DNA from: Methanobacteriota archaeon | GTDB lineage: Archaea > Thermoplasmatota > Poseidoniia > Poseidoniales > Poseidoniaceae | NCBI GenBank assembly: GCA_002719475.1 | Contig: PBHQ01000014.1 | Coordinates: forward strand, 102,871-112,295 | Direction of reading: 5' to 3' | DNA: 9,425 bases | Shown here: positions 1 through 7,042 of the stretch, piece after piece | How the letters are laid out: each line of letters begins with the position of its first letter | How positions within the stretch are numbered: the first letter of the stretch is position 1 | Made by a program: the position numbers and the translations under genes | The notes under the pieces: generated by a model | The model's database searches: none | Seen by the model: the letters and a program-made list of their open reading frames with translations, nothing else | Told to the model about the DNA's origin: nothing

Positions 1-942
1 TTCTTCAGGTCCATCTGAGTCCATTGTACCGCCCATTGATAGGTTGCCTTGTTGCAATAATGACTTGACCAGTTCATCAGCAACCTCATCGCTCTCTGCA
101 GCTGTTTGCATTTCGGCTACAACCGAAGCATTGTGGTCATCGATCCAAGATTTCCGCTCATCGCGTTCAGCCTTGATCAATCCCTTTACTTCGGTTACCT
201 GTTTCATCAACTCCACCGTCTTGGCGTGAATCTCATTCGCTTTTTCCTTCTCGGCTAGGAAGGCTTCGTGATATCTGTCGCCTTCTGCCTTGAGAAAATC
301 TCTGTGTGAGAACAACTCATCGAGATCTTTGCTTTCTTCATCGGCCTTTGCTACCCATTCAAGCATTAGTTTGTGAGCATCGTCAGCCTCTTGTTTCATG
401 CGCGCAATGGTGCCTTCGATATCGTCAAGGTCCACTTTAATCAATTCTTGAGTTTTCAATTGCGGTTCGAGTTCTATCAATCTCTTACGCATCTCTTTGA
501 CCTGCTTTACAAGAGCTTTCTCTTTGTCCAGTCCAATAGTGCCAGATGTCTCTAGGCGCTCTTCGATAGCCTTGACTTCAGCGTTCAATTTGTTGTACTC
601 AGCCCCTACTGAACGACCTTTTCGTTCTGAATCCCGCGAGGATCTTTGGCGACCAAACAATTCTTTCATCTGTGATTGAATTGAATTCCTTCGCTCCTTA
701 TGATTCTTAATTTCGTTTCTAATCTCTCTGACTTCTTCGAGTTTAGTATCGAGTTTCTCTCGGTGTTCCTTGTATTGAGACTGAATTGAATTTCGTTGCT
801 CTGCATTTCGGTCAGCAGCATCATGGAATTGTCCTCTTGTCGCTCTTAGTTTGGACAGGCGCTTTTCCATGGCTTGCAACTTGTCGCGTAGGTCGCCAGT
901 CTCTTCGACTGCTTGATCTTGACCTGAATCCGCCTCGGACAT
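1..942 (-). CDS. COG1340-like archaeal coiled-coil protein (partial, C-terminus beyond left edge)
   Basis: The frame reads from an ATG at 942 to the window edge without a stop, giving at least 314 residues. Almost the whole chain is charged heptad-rich helix (about residues 15-275). It shows the pattern of the archaeal COG1340 coiled-coil family: a core around residues 122-160 (IEERLET, then EKALVKQVKEM), followed by an AH-containing segment near 187-200 (DDAHKLMLEW). No Walker A, HAD phosphatase or other catalytic motif is visible, so the phosphoserine phosphatase name sometimes attached to such proteins is not supported. The end nears a short motif at 289-302 (DELVKSLLQQGNLS). The function is unknown; a structural or RNP scaffold role is inference. 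An in-frame ATG at 987 would add 15 residues and neither start has an SD. The gene lies 58 bases after the membrane-protein gene and is probably its operon partner. Confidence 0.85.
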   Translation of the reverse strand, partial: MSEADSGQDQAVEETGDLRDKLQAMEKRLSKLRATRGQFHDAADRNAEQRNSIQSQYKEHREKLDTKLEEVREIRNEIKNHKERRNSIQSQMKELFGRQRSSRDSERKGRSVGAEYNKLNAEVKAIEERLETSGTIGLDKEKALVKQVKEMRKRLIELEPQLKTQELIKVDLDDIEGTIARMKQEADDAHKLMLEWVAKADEESKDLDELFSHRDFLKAEGDRYHEAFLAEKEKANEIHAKTVELMKQVTEVKGLIKAERDERKSWIDDHNASVVAEMQTAAESDEVADELVKSLLQQGNLSMGGTMDSDGPEE

Positions 943-1000
943 GGGTCGTGGGATGGCTTGGACCGTTTCAATACTGTTCCTTGACATCCTGGATGCATAT

Positions 1001-2794
1001 TCACAAGGAAAGCATAGAAAATAAAGGCAAAGATATAGCACTTAGAATGGCTAAAGATCCTGCTGCCAATGTGATGAGTCCACTTAATTTGGTCAATTTC
1101 TGATTCCACTCACTTTTCACTCTGAGATTGACCACCTTGCCCAGAATAAGATCACCATCTTCATCTTCAAGACTGACAGAAACGGTTGCTTCTCCAAGGC
1201 GAATGGGTAGGAGAGTTTGCCAATTCAATCTACCGAGATTGAGAAGCTTGGCTATTGCTGCCAATACGTCATCATCTCCTTCACTGCTCAATGCTAATTC
1301 AGCAGGCAAGGCGGAAATCATGCTAGCTGCAGGTGGAAGGCTGAGGTTCATGTGGATTACTTCAGGACGGAAATCAGGAGATTCGATTCGAAGCACTACA
1401 TTACGTTCTTCATTACTATTGTTAACCAAAAGGCAGAACAGGTTGGCATGTTGATAGACTACATTTTCCATATCTACGTCGAAAATCAATTCCTTATCCT
1501 TGAATCCACTGACGTCTACTCTCAATGAGTGCTCTAAGCGGTCAAGAATGCGGAAGAATGAGGGGCATTTTTCCTTACACCTATTAACCAGTTTTTCCCA
1601 TACCTCGTCGTTAAAGAATGGGTGATTGAGAATGGCATCGATATCATCCTCTTCAATTATCTCTGCTACTTCTCGGAATCTTTCTTCATTTGATAACGAA
1701 CCTTTGCGGTGTAGATGTAGGATGTAAAACAGCCTTTCTCTGCCGATAACTGGGTCAAAACCAGGTAATAAGGCGGTACGGAATTTTTGCATGAAGTCCT
1801 CAAATCGCATTCTCAGAAATGGGTCCATATGAGTCAGCATCAAGTCTGAGAACACTTGACCCAATAAAGCAGGATGAACAGGTGGGTCGTATACAGATAA
1901 GATTCCACCTGGCTCATAGGTGCTGTACAGATTGTCCGAACTAACGAGATGAAAACCTAGCCCTAAGAAAGTAGCACCTAGGCCAAGTAACATTATACTG
2001 ACTCCGAAATCTGTTGAGAGACCATTGAATAGCCCTAGGAGGAAAAATAGGAAGGCAGTAGTGCACAACATTAGGGCGGTTGTACGTTGTTTCAAACTTC
2101 CCGAAGTTGATTCTTTGAAAGCCGGATAACCATGCATGCTTGAGAATGGCCTTCCCATCTTCTGGAATCTATCCACTTCATTGGACATGATGGTTTGAGT
2201 TACCCACAAACGCTGTCGACTAATGAAAGATGCCAACATCCAGGCACCAGAAACCACTACCGCGGAAAGGACCATGGTGAAACCGAATTCTATGCCCAAT
2301 ACATCTTCAACACTGTTTCCCCACCATTCTGGGGATTTATCCCACCAATTCCATGCCATTATCTCTAGTAGGATGATTATGGCAGGTAGCAGTATCAACA
2401 GTTGGACTCCACTGGTTAGGAATGGTCGATCTATACGCATCAATCCTTTTTCCAGTCTTTGCATCTTTGCATGTTTTTCTTTTTCTGATTCGCTCCAAAC
2501 ATCATCATTGAGTTCGTTTGTGGTCATCAGGATTTGGCGGTCGATTTCCCTTTGTGCCTCGGCTCTTTCTTCCTCCTCTGCAGAAAGTTGGCCCATCGAT
2601 TGAATGCTGCTAGAAATTTTTTCCACTATGCTTTGTCGCTGACCATCATTGGATCCTTCGTCCTCTTCTTCCTCTTCTTTCTCCTCAGGAATATCCTTGG
2701 CCTTGGATAGAATATCTCCTACCAAGTCTTCTTCTTCGCCATTCTCAGAGTCTTCCTTTTGATCATCAGGTTCCTCTTCTTGGTCGGCTCGCAT
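1001..2794 (-). CDS. Unrecognised five-helix membrane protein with acidic N-terminus
   Basis: This 597-residue protein belongs to no family I recognise. Residues 1-50 are extremely rich in Glu/Asp. A charged, probably helical stretch (70-120) leads into TM1 (about 126-147), a Trp-rich loop (WNWW, EWW), TM2 (169-191), a basic loop (192-236), TM3 (237-258) and TM4 (264-286). The positive-inside pattern puts the N-terminus and the 192-236 loop in the cytoplasm. A soluble region of about 270 residues (287-560) would then also be cytoplasmic. Its first part is helical (DPFLRMRFEDFMQKF) and its second part (430-560) looks beta-rich, with alternating hydrophobic strands like an Ig or CARDB fold. A last hydrophobic segment (570-595) ends the chain. 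The ATG at 2794 has no SD. The gene follows the DtxR-type regulator by 33 bases and precedes the coiled-coil gene by 58, so co-transcription is likely. A sensor or scaffold role is possible, but nothing proves it. Confidence 0.85.
   Translation of the reverse strand: MRADQEEEPDDQKEDSENGEEEDLVGDILSKAKDIPEEKEEEEEDEGSNDGQRQSIVEKISSSIQSMGQLSAEEEERAEAQREIDRQILMTTNELNDDVWSESEKEKHAKMQRLEKGLMRIDRPFLTSGVQLLILLPAIIILLEIMAWNWWDKSPEWWGNSVEDVLGIEFGFTMVLSAVVVSGAWMLASFISRQRLWVTQTIMSNEVDRFQKMGRPFSSMHGYPAFKESTSGSLKQRTTALMLCTTAFLFFLLGLFNGLSTDFGVSIMLLGLGATFLGLGFHLVSSDNLYSTYEPGGILSVYDPPVHPALLGQVFSDLMLTHMDPFLRMRFEDFMQKFRTALLPGFDPVIGRERLFYILHLHRKGSLSNEERFREVAEIIEEDDIDAILNHPFFNDEVWEKLVNRCKEKCPSFFRILDRLEHSLRVDVSGFKDKELIFDVDMENVVYQHANLFCLLVNNSNEERNVVLRIESPDFRPEVIHMNLSLPPAASMISALPAELALSSEGDDDVLAAIAKLLNLGRLNWQTLLPIRLGEATVSVSLEDEDGDLILGKVVNLRVKSEWNQKLTKLSGLITLAAGSLAILSAISLPLFSMLSL
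1014..1027 (-). promoter_or_regulatory. Possible TATA-like element before the coiled-coil gene
   Basis: On the minus strand the end of the membrane-protein gene contains an AT-rich CTTTATTTTCT stretch. Archaeal TATA boxes sit about 26 bases before the transcription start, which would put the start near 995, just before the alternative ATG at 987. It lies inside coding sequence and the match is weak, so it may be chance. Confidence 0.2.
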
Positions 2795-2827
2795 GGTTTC
2801 ACATCGGGTTCAGGTTGAAGATGATTC

Positions 2828-3487
2828 TCAATGTCTTATGGAAATCAATATTCGATTCAGCAATAATTCATCTAACTCGTGGGCCACAGAATCAATGATT
2901 AATCCAGTACTGGTTCTACTTATCCTCTTACCAGTTTCAATCCCTAGTTTAGCAAGCGTCATTCTTTCTTCAGCAGTCATGCTGATGGAGACTAATACTC
3001 CTTCTTCACCTTCATCAAGCGAAGTTGCAATTTTTAGAGATTTTTTCAAATCTATCTCCACATTCAATTCAAATGAACGGGGGATATTTCTTCCTGAGGG
3101 GTCTTTCGTTGGTCTTCCTAAAAGGTGATCTAGGCTTTCTTCCAACTCATCTGTTAGAGCGTGTTCAAGCATGCAGGCCGCTTTGTGAGCGTCTCCAGTG
3201 AATCCAAGAACATCGATTAGAAGGCATTCGGCTAGACGATGCCTTTTCTTCATTCTCCCACCTGTAACTAGTCCCTTTTCGGTTAGTTTCAACCCCTTAT
3301 ATGGAAAGTATTCTACCAATCCTTTTCCTGCTAGCCTTTGAATCATCTCGGTGGCACTAGCAGGTGAAACATTCATTGCTTTGGCAACCTGACCAGTCTT
3401 TATCATAGACTCCGAATCATTCTCCCAAAACTCATACAATGTCTCCATGTATTCATCCTCAAATTCCTGAAAATGTCCTTTGCTCAC
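2828..3487 (-). CDS. DtxR/IdeR-family metal-dependent transcriptional regulator
   Basis: This 219-residue protein has the full DtxR plan. A winged helix-turn-helix (about 10-75; VAKAMNVSPASATEMIQRL as the recognition region) is followed by a metal-binding dimerisation domain (78-123), the linker GRPTKDPSGRNIP (124-136) and a C-terminal FeoA/SH3-like domain (about 148-219; LAKLGIETGKRI). The usual ligands are all visible: M14 (DtxR Met10), H83, E87, H101, C105, E108 and H109. Cys rather than Glu at 105 and Met rather than Asp at 14 resemble Fe-responsive DtxR/IdeR more than Mn-responsive MntR. The family represses metal uptake genes when Fe(II) or Mn(II) is plentiful. The start is GTG at 3487: an in-frame TAA lies seven codons upstream with no other start between, and M14 is needed as a ligand. 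No SD is seen. The gene lies 45 bases after the surface-protein gene. No iron transporter is nearby, so its targets are probably elsewhere. Confidence 0.95.
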   Translation of the reverse strand: MSKGHFQEFEDEYMETLYEFWENDSESMIKTGQVAKAMNVSPASATEMIQRLAGKGLVEYFPYKGLKLTEKGLVTGGRMKKRHRLAECLLIDVLGFTGDAHKAACMLEHALTDELEESLDHLLGRPTKDPSGRNIPRSFELNVEIDLKKSLKIATSLDEGEEGVLVSISMTAEERMTLAKLGIETGKRISRTSTGLIIDSVAHELDELLLNRILISIRH

Positions 3488-3532
3488 GACACTGGCAGGG
3501 GATTACTATTGATGAAATGAACCCATGATGAT

Positions 3533-6118
3533 TTATTCGGCCAAAGCTCTGAATTCCGCCTTGCATGCAGGGCACCTAGCCATCGCAGGGCGTTTATCTA
3601 TAGGGACTCGCAGCTTAGAAGAGCATTCAGGACATGCTAGAATATCGGTATTGGATGAAACTGTGACTTCCTCAGGTTCTTCAACCACCTCGGCTTCATC
3701 TTCATCATCGATATCGAGCAATTCCTCTTCAAAATCTAACTCCTCCTCATCAGCGGTAACGGGCTTTGGAATACTGATGGCCTCAACTTCGAATTGATTT
3801 TTGCAAGATGGGCATGCGACTTTACCTGAATAAGAAGATGGAACTTTCAGTCCTTGGTCACAATTGCTACAGGAGATTTCTCTTTTCTCATCCTTAGCCA
3901 AAGCCTCATCCTTCTCTCTGATTCTTGCTCTTTCTTCTCTTTCGGCTTCTCTCTTCTCTCGCCTTTCTGCCCTTGCCTCAGCATCCCCAGTCCAATTGCT
4001 ACCAAGTCTGATCAATATCGCAATTCCTAGAGCGATGGCTACTCCTGTGCCGATTTCATTAACCGGAATAGAAGCAAAATCTCCCTCATCTTCCTGTTCT
4101 ACAGGGTCCATGTCGGAGAGATAGGTGTGAGTAGATGAATGAACGGAATCTGCAGTCCATCTACAGGTGAGAGGGTTGTCTTCATCATCTGGCCACGAAT
4201 TAATTGTAAATTCTATTGTTTGCGTACCTTCCATACGTCCGATATCTTTCTCTGAAATGATTTGACCGTCACTACCGATTAGTGCCAAAACCCCCTCAGA
4301 TGAGCGCGCTCCATCATTGCTTATTGTACAGGAGATAGTAGCGCTATTTCCAGGAGAAGGTCTTGAAGGTTGACTAACCTTGTCAATCTCAACTTTTACA
4401 TCAGGCCGTAATGATGGGAGATTTTGAGTCGCTAATTGGTTGTCCACAGCGACCCATTCAATTGGATCCGCATCGATATAGACCAAGGCTTGGCCAGCAT
4501 ATTTTCCAAGATTACTTTGCATGGTTCTACGGCCTTGATCGAGGTTCAATTGCATGGTAACTCTCTCATCTCTCGCTCCCTGAATCAATAACCCCAATGA
4601 AATATCGACAACTCTGCCCTGGCCAGACCCTAGCTCAGCCATCCAAGAAACCGTAATTCCATCGACAGCGTCCCAAGAAGTCGATATTATCTCTACGCTA
4701 AGGTTCTGCGATGCAGAAACGTTGAGAGATTCAACGCCTAACAGTTCTTCTGAAACAAGAGAGTCAGCGCTATTAATTTTCCAAGATAGATTCCTGTTTC
4801 CTTGGATTGACAAGAGATGGCTTGCAGTCAATTCCATACTGCTTCCTACGGGGATTTCGATTGTATCTCCTTGGGACCATTGCCCGTCATCGCTCAACCA
4901 TAATGACGCATTGGCATCTCTTTGTCCATCATTGTGAATCAATACCGATGCTTCAACCAAATCTCCAACATGCCAAGGGCCACCACTCAGGCTGATATCT
5001 TGACCACCTGCAGGGAGTAGATTGCCGGATAACATCTCAAATGCATAGGATGCGCTTTGCTGACTATTTTCTGCTAATCTTTGATCACCGCTGAGGGTGC
5101 AAACAACATTTCCAGGTTGAGCAGAAGTTGTGATGTTCCAAGATTCTTCTTGGCCAATGTCAATCGTTGTCTGGGTCTGTAGAATCTGCGTAGTAGAATC
5201 TGCTGCAATACAAATCAATACGCCTTGCCACTCCGCTTCTCCACTGTTATTGAGGGTGACAACAATACTGATCTCCTCGGCAAGATCTGGATTCTGAACA
5301 TCGCTGTTCATCGCCATCAGAATCTTTGCTAGTGGTGGTGGTTCAACCATGAATGTGAGAACTGTTGAATCATCTGAGGAATCATCATCATCAACACCCA
5401 CCAGAGTAGCATTGATTTGATATTCTCCTTCAGACAGTGAACTGAGGTTGAAGACAAGATAGAAGGTCTCATCTCCAGTTGTGGAAATGCTCTGGTTCTG
5501 ATCTTGAATCAAACTATTGGGGCCCTCTACAATAAGGCGTAAAGTGCCGTTCCAATCGATATCTCCATTATTTTCAACTGGTATTGTCAATCGAACCCCG
5601 TCTCCATCTCTGATGCTGTTGTTTCCAGTATCATTCATTCCTGTGTCTATTCCTTCAATCAACCATTGGACCTGACTACCTAATCCGATGTCCAAGGGCC
5701 TTAGTCTTGCGATGGCAGTTTCATGCCATAATGAGTGGTCAGAATCAGGTGCACTGGCTAAATCTCCAGTCAATGATATATTCAGTACCAAAGGCCCAGC
5801 AGGTACGTTTTCAAGTTCTAATGAGACTTGTTGAGTTGCACCTGAAGATAGTTGCAATGCTTCATTTTCGCTAGCAAGTTGATTTCCTTCAGAATCACTA
5901 ATGATGGCTGTCACGGTTGTGTTTGCATCGTCTCCTTCAACCTCTTCAATACTCAAATTGACCCAAATAGACCCACTGCCGACTTCACCATCTCCTTCGA
6001 TGATTAGAGTTGAATCGACGATTGCCGCGCCACCATTCTGTTCTGCTTGACTGAGTTGTACTGCCTGTAGCAGAAACATCAGACTTAGAATGACAGCGCT
6101 CATCCGAGCCAGTCTCAT
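3533..6118 (-). CDS. Secreted Ig-repeat surface protein with one TM helix and two cytoplasmic zinc ribbons
   Basis: The protein has 861 residues from the ATG at 6118, chosen because it opens directly with a signal peptide (residues 1-25: MRLAR, hydrophobic core, cleavage after SQA). The frame extends to an ATG at 6217, but that 33-residue extension is polar and has Cys residues atypical of a leader. The outer part (about 26-680) holds Ig/CARDB-like beta repeats with the pattern N-x-G followed by a hydrophobic strand, seen near 172-199, 279-307, 383-411 and 587-617. It has at least a dozen N-x-S/T sites. Cys pairs 303/340 and 597/652 could form disulfides. A TM helix (685-705) is followed by a charged helix (711-746) rich in RE/KE. 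Two four-Cys zinc ribbons come next, C750/C753/C769/C772 and C829/C832/C849/C852, split by an acidic linker. By topology the ribbons face the cytoplasm. A cell-surface adhesion or envelope role, with an inner docking module, is inference. Confidence 0.88.
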   Translation of the reverse strand: MRLARMSAVILSLMFLLQAVQLSQAEQNGGAAIVDSTLIIEGDGEVGSGSIWVNLSIEEVEGDDANTTVTAIISDSEGNQLASENEALQLSSGATQQVSLELENVPAGPLVLNISLTGDLASAPDSDHSLWHETAIARLRPLDIGLGSQVQWLIEGIDTGMNDTGNNSIRDGDGVRLTIPVENNGDIDWNGTLRLIVEGPNSLIQDQNQSISTTGDETFYLVFNLSSLSEGEYQINATLVGVDDDDSSDDSTVLTFMVEPPPLAKILMAMNSDVQNPDLAEEISIVVTLNNSGEAEWQGVLICIAADSTTQILQTQTTIDIGQEESWNITTSAQPGNVVCTLSGDQRLAENSQQSASYAFEMLSGNLLPAGGQDISLSGGPWHVGDLVEASVLIHNDGQRDANASLWLSDDGQWSQGDTIEIPVGSSMELTASHLLSIQGNRNLSWKINSADSLVSEELLGVESLNVSASQNLSVEIISTSWDAVDGITVSWMAELGSGQGRVVDISLGLLIQGARDERVTMQLNLDQGRRTMQSNLGKYAGQALVYIDADPIEWVAVDNQLATQNLPSLRPDVKVEIDKVSQPSRPSPGNSATISCTISNDGARSSEGVLALIGSDGQIISEKDIGRMEGTQTIEFTINSWPDDEDNPLTCRWTADSVHSSTHTYLSDMDPVEQEDEGDFASIPVNEIGTGVAIALGIAILIRLGSNWTGDAEARAERREKREAEREERARIREKDEALAKDEKREISCSNCDQGLKVPSSYSGKVACPSCKNQFEVEAISIPKPVTADEEELDFEEELLDIDDEDEAEVVEEPEEVTVSSNTDILACPECSSKLRVPIDKRPAMARCPACKAEFRALAE

Positions 6119-6217
6119 ACAACTATTCGGCACGTAGTCGTGTGAATACCTTTGTGGCAGCCGACCCCCCTTATGGCAACACTTTATCGGCAACTTCAGA
6201 TTCGACGAGCCGTTCAT
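6119..6217. promoter_or_regulatory. Divergent intergenic promoter region
   Basis: These 99 bases separate the leftward surface-protein set from the rightward coiled-coil/pseudo-nucleotidyltransferase set and must carry promoters for both. For the rightward side, CTTTATC at 6182-6188 is a plausible TATA box about 30 bases before the ATG at 6218, giving a near-leaderless transcript. No clear box is seen for the leftward side. An interrupted dyad CACG-N4-CGTG lies at 6131-6142. Neither flanking gene has an SD. The extent depends on the start codons chosen, since both frames stay open across the region. Confidence 0.55.
6182..6188 (+). promoter_or_regulatory. Candidate TATA box for the rightward operon
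   Basis: CTTTATC is AT-rich in a GC-richer context. It is centred about 33 bases before the ATG at 6218, so it would give a transcript with a leader of only a few bases. This supports 6218 over the earlier TTG (6152) and ATG (6173). It is a match by eye to a short, degenerate motif. Confidence 0.35.
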
Positions 6218-7042
6218 ATGGACTCATCCACCCTGCTTTCCATGTCACCTGAATTGCTTGCCAAAGCAGTTCTTCATCGTAGAGAGCAGTTACTTCAGAG
6301 AATACCACCTAGGTTGGAAGAGTTGAGAAATGAACTCAGCAGCATCAGCCCCTCGGTTGAACAGAGTGGAAAATCTAGAGATGATGTCAACAGTAAGGTT
6401 TCTTCTCTCAAACAAGAGCGCAACGAAAACAAAGCCAAGGCCTTTGAATTGATTCGTAGGTCTAAAGAACTCAGAGAGAAATTGTTGTCAGAAGGGAGAT
6501 TAAAGAATCCTGACCCTAAATGGGTTAAGGACAAGATGATGGAAGATATCGCCAAGATGGAGGAGGAATTCCAGACAAAGGCAGGAGATCACAAGGCTGA
6601 ACAGAAGTTCTTGCGGAAAATAAAGGATATGATGTCCAAGCATGAGCAGGGGGTTGCTTCTAGAATCAAGAACAATCCCGAGATGCAGGAATTGCGAGAA
6701 ATACAATCTCAAACTAAAGCCTTGTTTGCAGCAGCAGAGAAGGCACATGAGGCAATGATTGCCTTAGTCGAAGAAAGTGGAGTTTACCATTCCTCTTGGA
6801 TAGCACATTCCAGTCTCGAAGGAGAAATCAAGTCCAAGATTCATAACCTTGAGGAGTTAATGGAGAATTCAAGCAGGGCTGAGCAGTATTGGAAACTGAT
6901 TCTGGATCAAGGGATAGGAGACCTTTCGAGGGCTGCTCAAGAGATTTCCAATGGCGGCCTTTCTAGTTATTCCAAACGCAGAATAAAGAAGCAGAAGGCC
7001 GAATCCGCGAAGTCCAGACAAGTAGGAGGTGAGGAGGAATGA
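6218..7042 (+). CDS. COG1340-like coiled-coil protein
   Basis: The protein has 274 residues from the ATG at 6218. It is helical and charged throughout and matches the COG1340 pattern. An N-terminal coil (20-95) is followed by a core at 110-142 (IAKMEEEFQT, then AEQKFLRKIKDMMSKH) that aligns well with residues 122-155 of the coiled-coil protein at the left edge. Next comes an AH segment (AEKAHEAMIALVEES, 173-187). The end has a short motif (EISNGGLSSYS, 242-252), a basic patch (KRRIKKQK) and an acidic tail. No catalytic motif is present. The frame is open from a TTG at 6152 and an ATG at 6173; an ATG at 6242 is a shorter option. I chose 6218 for its distance from the TATA-like box. The stop overlaps the next start by 4 bases (ATGA), so the two proteins are probably made together and may interact. 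Function is unknown. Confidence 0.85.
   Translation: MDSSTLLSMSPELLAKAVLHRREQLLQRIPPRLEELRNELSSISPSVEQSGKSRDDVNSKVSSLKQERNENKAKAFELIRRSKELREKLLSEGRLKNPDPKWVKDKMMEDIAKMEEEFQTKAGDHKAEQKFLRKIKDMMSKHEQGVASRIKNNPEMQELREIQSQTKALFAAAEKAHEAMIALVEESGVYHSSWIAHSSLEGEIKSKIHNLEELMENSSRAEQYWKLILDQGIGDLSRAAQEISNGGLSSYSKRRIKKQKAESAKSRQVGGEEE
7025..7032 (+). promoter_or_regulatory. Strong Shine-Dalgarno GGAGGTGA for the pseudo-nucleotidyltransferase gene
   Basis: GGAGGTGA is a full complement of the conserved archaeal 16S rRNA 3' end (TCACCTCC) and ends six bases before the ATG at 7039, the ideal spacing. It lies within the last codons of the coiled-coil gene. It fixes the start of the next gene and points to coupled translation. 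No other gene here has such a site. Confidence 0.8.

Noticed and set aside
1..942. SMC/Rad50-like ATPase or phosphoserine phosphatase
   Set aside because: The visible chain is only coiled coil; there is no Walker A, signature motif or HAD aspartate motif.
786..1103. Plus-strand reading frame opposite the same junction
   Set aside because: It is antisense to two well-supported genes, with an implausible composition and no initiation signal.
846..1109. Small minus-strand reading frame spanning the gap between the coiled-coil and membrane-protein genes
   Set aside because: It overlaps both real genes in another frame and has no recognisable domain. The coiled-coil frame in the same place is strongly supported.
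2640..2794. Simple GAA/GAG repeat as a microsatellite or phase-variable tract
   Set aside because: The purine-rich bias is explained by the Glu/Asp-rich coding sequence; no perfect repeat unit runs long enough to suggest slippage control.
6119..6217. N-terminal extension of the surface protein to the ATG at 6217
   Set aside because: It would bury the signal peptide 33 residues in and run over the promoter of the opposite gene; the ATG at 6118 starts directly with a typical leader.
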